Shown here one piece after another: positions 37,012 through 46,712 of a DNA stretch of 57,447 bases. Each line of letters opens with the position of its first letter. Within the stretch, counting starts at the first letter, position 1. The stretch covers positions 1 to 57,447 of the forward strand of contig NZ_LHZV01000050.1 of assembly GCF_001581005.1 (NCBI RefSeq), read 5' to 3'. Under the pieces are notes generated by a model. It was not told where the DNA came from and searched no databases. It saw nothing but the letters and a program-made list of their open reading frames with translations. Source of the DNA: Acetobacter orleanensis. GTDB taxonomy: Bacteria; Pseudomonadota; Alphaproteobacteria; Acetobacterales; Acetobacteraceae. The position numbers were made by a program, and so were the translations under genes.

Positions 37012-37401
37012 ATGACTCCACGTGCTCACAGTTCAGCTTACCTGTTGGCCTTCTGGCCTCTCGTTTTGCTTGCACTGATTGCACGCCTGACATTTGGCGG
37101 AATTGCTTCCCCAACAGCACTGATCGACGATCCGCTCAAAACTTTCACGAAGCTGAACATTCTTTGCGATGCTCAGAACACATCGTCTGATCCAGACGGA
37201 CAGAACCATCACTCAACCGCTCCCGACGATGACGGCTTTCTTCTGTCCGAGGCATTGGATCTGCTTATTGTAAGCATCGTTTTCTGTCTTTTTGTGGACT
37301 TACGTATTGCTGCCATTCGTCAGTCATGGATGTTCACATCCATTCGGGGGCCGCCAACACCAAAACGGACTTCTCTCTGCCCACAGGGACCTCCTGCCTG
37401 A
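37012..37401 (+). CDS. Small DUF2946-like membrane protein ahead of TonB receptor 1
   Basis: A 129-residue protein with an N-terminal signal-anchor helix (about 8-30), a short Cys- and His-containing polar loop, a second hydrophobic helix (about 82-95) and a C-terminal tail containing RGPP. The RGPP tail and position before a TonB receptor match the DUF2946 proteins at 42307 and 46141, but the CxxC of that family is not intact here. It ends 71 bases before the receptor gene. Likely inner-membrane or periplasmic, and linked to metal uptake by context. Confidence 0.65.
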   Translation: MTPRAHSSAYLLAFWPLVLLALIARLTFGGIASPTALIDDPLKTFTKLNILCDAQNTSSDPDGQNHHSTAPDDDGFLLSEALDLLIVSIVFCLFVDLRIAAIRQSWMFTSIRGPPTPKRTSLCPQGPPA

Positions 37402-37472
37402 TCTGAATTGAAAAGAGCCGCTCACCTACCATGCAGGTGAGCATTTTGTGCTGTCTCTTCAGGTTCTTTCAC

Positions 37473-39803
37473 ATGTTTCGTACGTCTTGTTTTTCACTCC
37501 CGTTTTACGGGACACTTACGGCTGCCGCCATTTTCTTGGCCAGCACTCCACACGCTGCCATCGGCGCAGAGAAGCCCCGCTCTGCTTTGAGTCAACATGC
37601 TCCTCCTGTGCCCAAAACCCACAAACACCCCGTCAAAACCGAACAGATTCTTGTAACGGGATTAAGCAGGTCGTCTGCCCTTACACGTCCGGAAGGCCAG
37701 ACGACTTATAGTTCCGACAGAAGTAATTTCGCGAACCAGATTGGCCAGAGCGTTGCCGATATGGTGGTCACCATTCCCGGTGTCAGCTTTACTCAGGGGA
37801 ATGGCCCTCGCGACACGAACGTTTCCATTCGTGGCTCAGGAGATCGTCAATCATGGGGACTTAAAAATATTCAGGTGCTGGAGGATGGGTTCCCCATGAC
37901 TCAACCAGATGGGACAGCCCGGGCCGATCTGATCGACCCCCATGCTTATCAGGGTGTCGATGTTTTTGAGGGGCCTGCCTCAACCCTATATGGTAATTAT
38001 GCCATCAACGGCGCCATCAATTTCCGGACCCGGAAGGGAGCAGATATTCACGGGCTGGAACTGGGTTCCGATTTTGGCAGTTTCGGAATGTTCAACAACT
38101 ATGCCACCCTCGGCTTTGGCAACAGACACTACGATCTGATGATCTTTGGCAGCGATGTGCGTGGAAACGGCTTCATTGCCAATAGTCGTTATAATACCTC
38201 GACAGAGAATGTGCGGCTGCGTGTCAATCTGACGTCATCGGATCGTCTCATCTTGAAATTTGTCAACAACGTCACGGATGCGTTTTTGCCAGCAAGATTG
38301 TCACTCAACCAGTATCGGGCCAATCCCTACCAGCAAGGGTGCGCCAATGCGTCCAGCGCAGCAACTGGCTGCGCATCTGTCAATCTGTTGGTCAATGGCC
38401 GCTATGGCGCGAAGGTTGCCATGAGCCCTGAAGAGGCAGGGTTGGGGCGCTTTGATCGGCGTACGGTGGTTGGCCTGCGCTGGGAACATGATTTCAACAG
38501 TCATACAACATGGCGAAACCAGTTTACATACGATCAGCGCCATATCGACCAGCCAACGTCCCCTATGGCGTATGTCGGTCCTTATAATTCCTATAATGTA
38601 AGCAGCGACATAACCAACCATGCGCAACTTGCTGGCAGAGCGTTGGAAACATTTGCTGGCGTGAATTTTGATTATCTCGATTTTGGTTCACAGACTTACA
38701 ACATCATGCCCCTGGGCGGTGCAACACGAGGGGCCATGAATTCCGAAAGCTACGGGCACCAGTGGAATCTCGGAGCGCGCTTTCAGGAAGACTGGCATTT
38801 TGCACCCGACTGGCACATTGTCGCCGGGCTTGGCGGCACATATTCCGATATTGGCGCAACCGAAACACTCTATGGCTACTCCGCAACGCTCAACACCCAG
38901 CGGGCCATCACAGCCAATCGTTTCTATTTCAATCTCGCGCCAGAAGGCGCGTTGATTTATACGCCATCAAAAGACTGGACGCTTCATACCCGTGTTGGCA
39001 CAGCCTATGGCACCCCATCCTCTTCCAATCTTTTCATTACGCCACAAGGGGAATACGGGAACAATACACAACTGAAAAGCCAGACAAGTGTCGGCATTGA
39101 TCTGGGCGCTGACTGGCATCCTTCTTCGACGATCAGTATTCAGGCAACAGGTTTTTACGAATTTTATAAGAACGAACTGGTCAGCCAGTCTGCCGGTGTT
39201 AACACCGTTGGCCCCTACACTTTTAACGCACCCGCGTCCGAACATCGTGGTGTTGTTCTGGGTGTGGAGTGGAAACCGTTGCCCAAAATGCTTCCCGGTA
39301 GTCGGGTTAAACTGAGCTACACCTACGATAATCAGATTTATACCAATTATACCGAGGTTCTTTCCAATAGCACGCTCTCACGCAGCTTCAGCCGCAAAGG
39401 GCATTATATCCCCGGGGTCATTCCCAATTTCCTCAATGCCCGCTTTCTCTACGACCAGCCTGACGGTCCACTGGAAGGACTGGGCGGATACGCGGAAGTC
39501 ACGTGGCGTGATTCTTACTGGCTAGATAACGCCAATCGTCTGAAAGCGCCGGGATATGCGCTGCTTAATCTTGAAATGCATTATGATCCTCCCGCCCGGT
39601 TCGGCTGGGCGCATCGTTTGCACTGGTATTGCGAGGTGCAGAACGTTGCCAACCAGACTTATATCGCAGGTGCCACCAACATCAGCGATAAACTACAGGC
39701 CAGTGGTCAGCAGGCTAGTGCCACGACACTCATGAACAGCACAGGTTCCATCTATGCAGGTTCGCCCCGTGCGTATTTCGGCGGCGTGCGCATCAGGTTT
39801 TGA
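37473..39803 (+). CDS. TonB-dependent outer-membrane receptor 1
   Basis: About 776 residues. From the ATG at 37473 there is a clear signal peptide (MFRTSCFSLPFYGTLT.. to AAIGA), which is why I prefer it to the ATG at 37431. A TonB-box-like EQILVTG lies near residue 55. The plug domain shows VADMVVTIPGVS, NVSIRGSG, DGFP and VDVFEGPASTLYGNYAINGAINF. The rest is beta-barrel, ending in the outer-membrane signature YFGGVRIRF. It would import a metal complex using TonB energy. The next gene starts 12 bases after the stop and is surely co-transcribed. Confidence 0.92.
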   Translation: MFRTSCFSLPFYGTLTAAAIFLASTPHAAIGAEKPRSALSQHAPPVPKTHKHPVKTEQILVTGLSRSSALTRPEGQTTYSSDRSNFANQIGQSVADMVVTIPGVSFTQGNGPRDTNVSIRGSGDRQSWGLKNIQVLEDGFPMTQPDGTARADLIDPHAYQGVDVFEGPASTLYGNYAINGAINFRTRKGADIHGLELGSDFGSFGMFNNYATLGFGNRHYDLMIFGSDVRGNGFIANSRYNTSTENVRLRVNLTSSDRLILKFVNNVTDAFLPARLSLNQYRANPYQQGCANASSAATGCASVNLLVNGRYGAKVAMSPEEAGLGRFDRRTVVGLRWEHDFNSHTTWRNQFTYDQRHIDQPTSPMAYVGPYNSYNVSSDITNHAQLAGRALETFAGVNFDYLDFGSQTYNIMPLGGATRGAMNSESYGHQWNLGARFQEDWHFAPDWHIVAGLGGTYSDIGATETLYGYSATLNTQRAITANRFYFNLAPEGALIYTPSKDWTLHTRVGTAYGTPSSSNLFITPQGEYGNNTQLKSQTSVGIDLGADWHPSSTISIQATGFYEFYKNELVSQSAGVNTVGPYTFNAPASEHRGVVLGVEWKPLPKMLPGSRVKLSYTYDNQIYTNYTEVLSNSTLSRSFSRKGHYIPGVIPNFLNARFLYDQPDGPLEGLGGYAEVTWRDSYWLDNANRLKAPGYALLNLEMHYDPPARFGWAHRLHWYCEVQNVANQTYIAGATNISDKLQASGQQASATTLMNSTGSIYAGSPRAYFGGVRIRF

Positions 39804-39814
39804 GGGATAGTACC

Positions 39815-41167
39815 ATGACCATACACAGTGCCACTCTCTGGCCAGACCGCCGCACGCTCTGGCGCTGGCATTTCTTCGCAGGGCTGTTCTGCCTACCTTT
39901 TGTGGCCTTTCTCTCTCTGACCGGGACGGTTTATCTTTTCAAACCCCAGATAGATGACTGGATTGACTGGCGATATGACCATCTGCCCATCGCCTTATCG
40001 TCCTCTCCTGGGCGGGACGTTCAGGCAGCCGTATCAGCAGTGCCGCAGGGGGCTTTCCTAGCTTATGAACTTCCCCAGACTTCGCAAGGTGCCGCACGTG
40101 TTCTGATCAGCAGATCAGACGGAGAAGCCGTGCGGGTCTATGTGGGCAGGAACACCCACACTGTTCTGAAAACTGTTCTGGAAGAAAGCAGATTTGAGCG
40201 GCTGGTTTTCCGGCTGCATGGGCAGTTGCTGTTGGGTAATGTGGGTTCTGTCATTATGGAAATGGTTGCATCATGGACCATTGTGCTCATTGTGACAGGC
40301 CTACTGCTCTGGTGGCCTCGCGGTCAGAATGGACTGGCAGGCGTTGTTTATCCACGCCTTGGCATAAAGGGACGAACCCGGTGGCGGGATCTCCATGCTG
40401 TTACTGGCGTGTGGGCATCAGTGTTTCTGGTGCTGTTTCTGGTATCCGGTCTACCGTGGTCCTTTGTCTGGGGACATACCCTGCAATCGGTCGAAAACAC
40501 GTTTGGTCGCCTGACCTCCGTCAAAGACTGGGAAATTGGCGCTGTGCCAGCCGCAGTTGTCATTGCCGGGCACCCGGTCGGGCACTCACAGAAGCAGCCT
40601 GCAACAGGCAGCATGGATATGCCCGGTATGGACATGCCAACCGTCTCCACCTCTTTTGCTGAAGGAGATTTTCTGAGTAGTTTGAATACTGTTGTAAAGA
40701 CCGCGAGCACTCTTTCCCTGCCAGCTCCGGTAATCATTACACCGTCTGGCTCTCTATGGACTGTGCGTTCCGACACGCAAAACCGACCTTTGCGGGAAAG
40801 TGTGACAGTAACACCCGACGGCCATGTGGTGACACAGGAAACGTTTGCCGAGAAAGGTCTTATGGATCGGATCATTGGCTACGGCGTTGCGGCGCATGAA
40901 GGCCAGCTTTTTGGAAAGATGAACCAGGCCATTAACCTTTTAGTGGCCGTCGGCTTACTGATGATGAGCTGTGCAGCAACAGTGTTGTGGCTAAAACGCA
41001 AACCTGTGGGTTCCGTGGGGGCTCCACCTGCCTTGTCCTCTCAAAAATATGGAATGGTTGGTATGACGACCCTTGTCATTCTGGGGCTGCTTCTACCAGA
41101 ACTGGGGGCCGCATTACTTGTTCTGGTTCTCGCAAACCGGATGTTTGCGAGATTAGGTCCGACCTGA
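39815..41167 (+). CDS. PepSY-associated membrane protein with Met-rich insert
   Basis: About 450 residues. Start at 39815 with GAGGG eight bases upstream; a frame extending to 39800 would overlap the receptor stop. Helices lie near 24-45, 145-170, 198-220, 380-400 and 420-445, the usual arrangement of PepSY_TM proteins, with the conserved HFFAGLF, RLHGQLLLG and DLHAVTGVWASVFL segments bearing likely haem ligands. Such proteins act as inner-membrane reductases beside TonB receptors and free the metal from its carrier. Residues 266-275 (SMDMPGMDMP) form a Met-rich, copper-like motif in the periplasmic loop. Operon with receptor 1. Confidence 0.9.
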   Translation: MTIHSATLWPDRRTLWRWHFFAGLFCLPFVAFLSLTGTVYLFKPQIDDWIDWRYDHLPIALSSSPGRDVQAAVSAVPQGAFLAYELPQTSQGAARVLISRSDGEAVRVYVGRNTHTVLKTVLEESRFERLVFRLHGQLLLGNVGSVIMEMVASWTIVLIVTGLLLWWPRGQNGLAGVVYPRLGIKGRTRWRDLHAVTGVWASVFLVLFLVSGLPWSFVWGHTLQSVENTFGRLTSVKDWEIGAVPAAVVIAGHPVGHSQKQPATGSMDMPGMDMPTVSTSFAEGDFLSSLNTVVKTASTLSLPAPVIITPSGSLWTVRSDTQNRPLRESVTVTPDGHVVTQETFAEKGLMDRIIGYGVAAHEGQLFGKMNQAINLLVAVGLLMMSCAATVLWLKRKPVGSVGAPPALSSQKYGMVGMTTLVILGLLLPELGAALLVLVLANRMFARLGPT

Positions 41168-41169
41168 CA

Positions 41170-41811
41170 TTAGGAGGATGGTAAAAGCCGTCTGAGTTCG
41201 CTTGCAATCTGATGGACACTGGCATCAACGGGGATCATGCCAACCAGATGGTTGTGTCCATCCATGAGATAAAGAAGTGAACTATGATCGACGAGGTAGC
41301 CTGAGCCATTGGGGGCATGACGTCGTGCTGAGACATGAAAGGCCTTCATAACCGGCTGAAGCTGACTTTCGGAGCCAGTCAGGCCGACAATATGAGGTGA
41401 GAAACGCTCGACATACTCCTGTAACACTGCAGGAGTATCACGTTCGGGATCAACTGAAATGAACACGGGAATAATGTTTTGTCCCCGCTTACCAAGCTCA
41501 TCAAGAGCAGCTGACACCGTCGCAAGTGTCAACGGGCAGATATCTACACAGTGCGTATAGCCAAAATACAGAAGCGTATAATGCCCTTCAAAATCTGCCT
41601 GACTGACGGTCTGCCCATGACCATTAACCAGAGTGTAAGGCCCGCCAATCTGCGTATGCTGCTGCGACGTCAGAAACAGTCTTAGTCCTGCAGCCCCAGA
41701 AAACAGAAATAACACTATACCAAGCAGAAAAAATATCGTTTTCCACTCCTGCCGTCTGGCAGAAGACGCTTGCTTGGTTGATGCAACTTTTATGTGCTTC
41801 TTATGACTCAT
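41170..41811 (-). CDS. SCO1/SenC family copper chaperone
   Basis: About 213 residues from the ATG at 41811; a longer frame reaches 41880. One membrane anchor (about 27-45) is followed by a thioredoxin fold with FGYTHCVDICP (C88, C92) and VDHSS (H176), the CxxxC plus His copper site of SCO proteins, and the VFISVDPERDTP segment. SCO proteins carry copper to cytochrome oxidase or act as thiol reductases in the periplasm. It converges on the PepSY gene (two bases between the stops). Its presence supports a copper theme. Confidence 0.92.
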   Translation of the reverse strand: MSHKKHIKVASTKQASSARRQEWKTIFFLLGIVLFLFSGAAGLRLFLTSQQHTQIGGPYTLVNGHGQTVSQADFEGHYTLLYFGYTHCVDICPLTLATVSAALDELGKRGQNIIPVFISVDPERDTPAVLQEYVERFSPHIVGLTGSESQLQPVMKAFHVSARRHAPNGSGYLVDHSSLLYLMDGHNHLVGMIPVDASVHQIASELRRLLPSS

Positions 41812-41880
41812 CTTATCATCATAACAAACGTTGCCTCGAACAACAGCATAATACTTTCTCAGCCAAAAGCGCAGGTCCAA

Positions 41881-42306
41881 TCAGTCTGTCCTCATGAAAC
41901 AAACCGTTAAAGAATTCCCGTAACCTAAACCTATGTATAACTAAGTCAGCGACAACAGAACTCCTTATCATGACGTATGGCAGAACTCTCCGGAAAAAGT
42001 GGCGGAACCAGTATCTGTTTGAATCTATTTAGGATATGCACGAAATCAGCATAGAATGGCTCTGAACACATAACCATGACAGACGCACATGAGAGGCGCT
42101 GATTAGCCCGTCCCAAAAATTAAAAAAAGATGCATGAACTCTCATTCAATGCCTCACTAAAAATAGAGAAAATCATCTTCTTTTCGGTCTCCAGATATGA
42201 GACTTAAAATACTCAGATGACGCGCACAAAACCGATACAAATTCATTGACACTGCGAGCTAATAGTTCTTTATAAAACCAGTCATATATTGGAGTTATCA
42301 ATAGTT
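41881..42306. other. Gene-free interval with divergent promoters
   Basis: About 425 AT-rich bases separate the divergently transcribed SCO gene and DUF2946/receptor 2 genes, so both promoters should lie here. I could not identify a Fur-type or CueR-type operator with confidence. Confidence 0.45.
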
Positions 42307-42747
42307 TTGACTACTCTCGAAACTCGACTGAAACACAAAACAACACTCCTCGCAATTCTTGTGAGGATGTTGGTTCTTGTCGGGTTTTCAGGACAACTTT
42401 TCCTTCAAGGTTTCTCCATACCTGATGAAGCGCCACGGGCCGCAATTGAGCGGCTAACAGGCATTGATATCAGCCCTCAGCGCAGCATGAGCCATGATAT
42501 GGCGATGATGGATATGGATATGCCTATGAGCATGTCAGGTCATCACCATAATACGCATCATCACGACAAAAGCTGTCCGCTTTGCCCGTTGCTGGAACTT
42601 GTCGCTGTTATTCTGACAAGCCTGCCCGCCCTGCCCGCTTATACTGTATATAGATATCAACAGGAAATGCTGGCGCATCCTCCCAGAGCGCCACCATCTG
42701 TTCTGACAGGTCTGCCACCGGCGCGCGGTCCTCCTTTGTTTTCCTGA
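42307..42747 (+). CDS. DUF2946-like Met/His-rich membrane protein ahead of receptor 2
   Basis: A protein of about 147 residues with a non-ATG start: TTG at 42307 with GGAG about 12 bases upstream, or TTG at 42289. One N-terminal hydrophobic helix is followed by a periplasmic Met/His-rich stretch (about 61-86, with MDMDMPMSMS and HHHNTHHH) and a CPLCP motif (C90, C93), then a second helix and an RGPP tail. Cys, His and Met ligands of this kind bind copper. It lies 119 bases before receptor 2 and probably forms an operon with it and the DJ-1-like gene. Confidence 0.75.
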   Translation: MTTLETRLKHKTTLLAILVRMLVLVGFSGQLFLQGFSIPDEAPRAAIERLTGIDISPQRSMSHDMAMMDMDMPMSMSGHHHNTHHHDKSCPLCPLLELVAVILTSLPALPAYTVYRYQQEMLAHPPRAPPSVLTGLPPARGPPLFS

Positions 42748-42866
42748 GCCTTTCGTCAGCCTCTGGTTTGTGTCGTCTTATCCCACACGCCGCTTTTATG
42801 CGTGTTTGGGAGTGTTTCTGCACGATCCAATGCTGAGTTTTTCTCAGTTCAGGATTTTCTTTAATT

Positions 42867-45056
42867 ATGTATGAAAAAACCCGTGGCGCTCAAGGAGCGT
42901 TAGCGTGTCGCTTTGTCGCGCGCATTGTCGTGCTGTCTTACGGTTTTACCGCTACACCTTTATGGGCGCAGAGCAGCACCGACAAAACATTATTTTCCCA
43001 GACTGGGATGTCACCTCAGAAAGAAAAAAGAACAGAAGTCGCATCCCAGTCACAAAGCTTTGTGATCGTTAATGGAACACGGCAACCCGCCGAGAATTAT
43101 CTTGCTCAGACCAGTAGTTCAGCTCTAAAAATTCCCGTTTCCATCCAGAAAACACCAGCATCAGTACAGGTCATCACTCATGCTGTCATACAGGATCGTG
43201 GCGCTCTCAGCATTAATCAGGCCATCGAGACAGTCAGCGGTGTTGAGCGTAATCTGACCTTCCCTAATTCTCTGACTTTTCGTGTACGTGGATTTGTGGA
43301 CGCTTCTACAACCTTGCGAGATGGTTTTAGAGAACAGACCGGAACCCAAGATATTCAGGGCGTTGATAACATTGAAGTCCTGAAAGGTCCCGCATCGGTA
43401 TTATATGGTGGTTCAACCTCTTCAGGCGGTACTGTCAACGTCACGACAAAGCGAGCCATTGCAAACCATAGCTTTCTGAATGCCGGATTATCAGGTGGAA
43501 GTTTTGGATTATTCCGTGGAACCGCAGACGGTAATCGTGATCTATCAGGAGATGGAAAAATTGTAGGACGTATCAATTTCGCCTATCAGCATGATGATAC
43601 ATTCCGAGACTTCGGTTACAACGAAACAACCTATGTTGCTCCGACTGTTCAGTGGTCTCCCTCTCTTCGTGATAAGATTGATTTCTTCGCGTCTTGGCAG
43701 CTTTCAAACTACACTTGGGGTGCATCCCAAACCCCTTTGATCCGAAAAGCTCTGGCCCTCCCCCTCTCCTATAACTTCGATAACCAGACGCTTGGAGCCT
43801 CGCATCAGAACTCCTGGCGTTTAGGATACAACTGGGTACATAAATTTTCCGATTCATTCCGATTTCGCTCAGGCTTTGCAAGCTCAATCAACAACTATGA
43901 TTTCGGTACGGATCGTATGAGCACCTTTGCTCTCTCAACGAACGGACAAACCCTGAACCGAGGAGTATCCAGCGGCCCTCAGATGGGTAAAGATTTTGAT
44001 CTCCAGAATGAATTTTCAGGCATTTTTCATACTGGTCCACTGAAACATGACTGGCTGGTCGGCAGCGAGCTCTATCAGACAGATTATAGTGCAAAAACCT
44101 ATGCGGCCTCACTTCCTGCACTTGTTCTTACAGATCCCGTTTATATGGGGGCACCAGGACTTGCACGGTTACGCTCCAATATTTCAACACAGGCAGAAGC
44201 CGCCTCGGTATATTTTCAGGACTACATTTCGCTTTTTGACCGCTTCTATGTCCTTGGTGGGGGGCGCTATGATGCCACAACAACATCTTCTCTCAATAAA
44301 ATAAAAGACATTAACACTTCTGTCTCTGCAAATAAATTTTCTCCGAGACTTGGTATTCTCTATGCCGCACGCAGAACAACGTCTCTCTATTTTAATTGGT
44401 CAACGAGCTTTATTCCCACATCAACTTCCTCCTTCACTGGAACTCCCCTTTCTCCGGGAAGGTCTCGTCAGATTGAAGCAGGCGTCAAACAACAACTGTT
44501 TCATGATCACCTGCAAGCGACTGTCGCGGTATATGATATTCGTCGCTCAAATGTTGCCACGACAGACCCTGCCCATCCGCTTTATTCCATTGCTGTTGGC
44601 CAGCAACGTAGCCGAGGAATAGAAGCTGATGTAGCTGGTGAGATTTTACCGGGCTGGAAAGCCGTTCTCAGTTACGCTTACACTTTTGCAAATGTAACCC
44701 GTGACAACAAATATCCTATCGGTAGTGTTCTTGCTGGCGTCGCCAAACATACCGGAAACGTCTGGACAACATACGAGTTTGCCGACGGAACAGTTTTGCA
44801 TGGTTTAGGCTTAGGACTGGGTATCAGAGCCGCTACCCGACGGGAAGCAACACTTCCCAATTCGTTCTACCTTCCTGGCTATTTCCGGCTTGATTCTGCC
44901 TTATGGTATAAGTTTTCCTTACACGGACGACCAGTCAGAGCTCAGCTCAATATGACAAACCTGACCAATGCCCGCATTTATGACACGAATGGAACATTCT
45001 CCATGCGTGCGGAAGCTCCCCGTTCGGCTTTGGGTTCACTTCAGGTGGCATTCTGA
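42867..45056 (+). CDS. TonB-dependent outer-membrane receptor 2 (siderophore-receptor type)
   Basis: A 729-residue receptor. A signal sequence ends near LWAQS. A TonB-box-like SFVIVNG lies near 64-70. The plug has VQVITHAVIQDRGALSINQAIETVSGV, FRVRGF, and VEVLKGPASVLYGGS-like NIEVLKGPASVLYG, followed by a TonB barrel with the C-terminal ALGSLQVAF. The plug pattern is that of siderophore receptors, but the metal is not fixed by sequence. The stop overlaps the next start by one base (TGATG). Confidence 0.92.
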   Translation: MYEKTRGAQGALACRFVARIVVLSYGFTATPLWAQSSTDKTLFSQTGMSPQKEKRTEVASQSQSFVIVNGTRQPAENYLAQTSSSALKIPVSIQKTPASVQVITHAVIQDRGALSINQAIETVSGVERNLTFPNSLTFRVRGFVDASTTLRDGFREQTGTQDIQGVDNIEVLKGPASVLYGGSTSSGGTVNVTTKRAIANHSFLNAGLSGGSFGLFRGTADGNRDLSGDGKIVGRINFAYQHDDTFRDFGYNETTYVAPTVQWSPSLRDKIDFFASWQLSNYTWGASQTPLIRKALALPLSYNFDNQTLGASHQNSWRLGYNWVHKFSDSFRFRSGFASSINNYDFGTDRMSTFALSTNGQTLNRGVSSGPQMGKDFDLQNEFSGIFHTGPLKHDWLVGSELYQTDYSAKTYAASLPALVLTDPVYMGAPGLARLRSNISTQAEAASVYFQDYISLFDRFYVLGGGRYDATTTSSLNKIKDINTSVSANKFSPRLGILYAARRTTSLYFNWSTSFIPTSTSSFTGTPLSPGRSRQIEAGVKQQLFHDHLQATVAVYDIRRSNVATTDPAHPLYSIAVGQQRSRGIEADVAGEILPGWKAVLSYAYTFANVTRDNKYPIGSVLAGVAKHTGNVWTTYEFADGTVLHGLGLGLGIRAATRREATLPNSFYLPGYFRLDSALWYKFSLHGRPVRAQLNMTNLTNARIYDTNGTFSMRAEAPRSALGSLQVAF

Positions 45057-45985
45057 TGACGAAATCCAACAGCTCTCTTGAGGGCGGCTCGTGCGCCGTT
45101 TTTGCTCAGATCAACCCCTCTTACAAAGAAACAATCATGCCAAATTTACTACCAGACGCTTCTGCTTTACCCGGTCTTAAACGACGTGCCCTTGCTACTC
45201 TTGCCATGGCCTCCATAGTCTCAGAACGTGCCCAAGCAGCAACAACCAGTTCTGAGAAAGAGCATATGGCGCATATGCAAGGTATGAAATTCTCTGGCCC
45301 TCCAATTAAAATTGCCATGCTTGTTTACCCCAACATGGTTCTTCAGGACCTTGTCGGTCCACAAACAATTTTTAAAATTCTAGGTGCTGAAATTCATCTG
45401 GTTGGCATGACTATGACGCCAGTCTCAACCGATGTTGGTATTCCTGTCCCTCCAACAGACACACCAGCGACGTGTCCACAGGAACTGGATGTATTGTTTG
45501 TACCGGGCGGTCTAATGGGAACAATTGCGTGCATGAACGATCCCAACGTCCTTACTTTTTTGATAAGTCGTGCACCACACTCTCGCTTTATTACAAGCGT
45601 TTGCACAGGTAGCCTTATTCTTGCCGCAGCAGGGCTGTTGGAGGGATACAAAGCCACATCCCATTGGGGTGTCGTTGATTTACTGCCGCTAATGGGAGCC
45701 ATTGAAAGCCACGAACGCGTTGTGCAGGATCGCAATAGGATTACAGGAGGCGGTGTGACTGCTGGCCTTGATTTTGGGCTTACTCTCGCAGCGCAATTAC
45801 GCGGGCAGGCCGCAGCAGAACATATTCAACTCATTATCCAGTATGCACCTCAGCCCCCGTTTCATCATGGCGACCCATCGGAAATTCCGGAAGCCCAAAT
45901 GGCACTTGAACGTAGCCATAGAGCATGGATGGACGGGAAAGCATTGCAGGCCGCACAAACGGCCTCAAAACGATTAAAGCTATAA
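45056..45985 (+). CDS. DJ-1/PfpI family protein, probably exported
   Basis: 309 residues from an ATG sharing one base with the receptor 2 stop and preceded by AGGTGG. A second start at 45137 would begin a twin-arginine-like signal (KRRALATLAMASIV, then AQA). The DJ-1/PfpI core has FVPGG and the nucleophile elbow TSVCTGS (C183), with a SHWGVVD His near 202, as in isonitrile hydratase-like members. Between signal and core is a Met/His-rich segment (EHMAHMQGMKF). The family includes hydratases and thiol-dependent enzymes; here it could process the imported ligand, which is inference from the operon. Confidence 0.85.
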   Translation: MTKSNSSLEGGSCAVFAQINPSYKETIMPNLLPDASALPGLKRRALATLAMASIVSERAQAATTSSEKEHMAHMQGMKFSGPPIKIAMLVYPNMVLQDLVGPQTIFKILGAEIHLVGMTMTPVSTDVGIPVPPTDTPATCPQELDVLFVPGGLMGTIACMNDPNVLTFLISRAPHSRFITSVCTGSLILAAAGLLEGYKATSHWGVVDLLPLMGAIESHERVVQDRNRITGGGVTAGLDFGLTLAAQLRGQAAAEHIQLIIQYAPQPPFHHGDPSEIPEAQMALERSHRAWMDGKALQAAQTASKRLKL

Positions 45986-46140
45986 GAGGCGTGTCTATCC
46001 CGGTCACCCTCGCTGCCCCCCCCTCGAGGCAGAGAAAATTCTAAAATGATGGTGCATTCTGCATTTAAGCACGAACAGCCCAGAATACGGCGATCGCTGA
46101 CGATCACTGGTCTGACAAGCATTATCGGGTAAACCGACCT

Positions 46141-46614
46141 ATGCCCGCTGTTCCTCACTGCACTTCGTTTTTGTTGTCTGGCCGTCGCCAGCTCCACGGG
46201 CTGAAAACGCTTGTGGTGCTGGCGACGTTGCTGGGGCTGTTGGGGCAGCTTGCTCTACAGAGCCTGGCGCGCCTGGATGAAATGCCCCGGAGCACTCTGG
46301 AACGCCTGACCGGACTTCAGATCGGACCGAGAGCCGTCCATTCCGATATGCACATGACCATGCCCGGCATGAGCATGGCGGCAGATCGACACCACACGAC
46401 ACATGATCATCAGCATTCGCATCATGACGATGGCGCATGCTTTCTGTGTCCGCTGCTGCACTTGCCCGGCATCGTGCTGACAACACCACTCATCGCCATA
46501 CTGGTGTCGGTTCGCGTTGTTTGCACGCGATACATTCTGCCCCCCGCGCAAGCACCACCTTATGGGCACGGGATCCGGTTGCCGCCGCCAACGGGGCCAC
46601 CCGTGACAGCCTGA
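46141..46614 (+). CDS. DUF2946-like Met/His-rich membrane protein ahead of receptor 3
   Basis: 157 residues with the same plan as the gene at 42307: an N-terminal helix (about 21-42), a Met/His-rich loop (67-96, with MHMTMPGMSM and HHTTHDHQHSHH), C100-x-x-C103, a second hydrophobic helix and a TGPP tail. The LERLTGL segment before the loop is also shared with the 42307 protein. It precedes receptor 3 by 98 bases. Likely a periplasm-facing copper-binding partner of the receptor. Confidence 0.8.
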   Translation: MPAVPHCTSFLLSGRRQLHGLKTLVVLATLLGLLGQLALQSLARLDEMPRSTLERLTGLQIGPRAVHSDMHMTMPGMSMAADRHHTTHDHQHSHHDDGACFLCPLLHLPGIVLTTPLIAILVSVRVVCTRYILPPAQAPPYGHGIRLPPPTGPPVTA

Positions 46615-46712
46615 GTCATCGTCACTGCCCGATAACCGGACTGAGTGTCTTCGAATGAGGACACACATCCGTTTTCTCGGGCTGCCTTCTGCCTCAGATC
46701 CGGATTTCTTTC

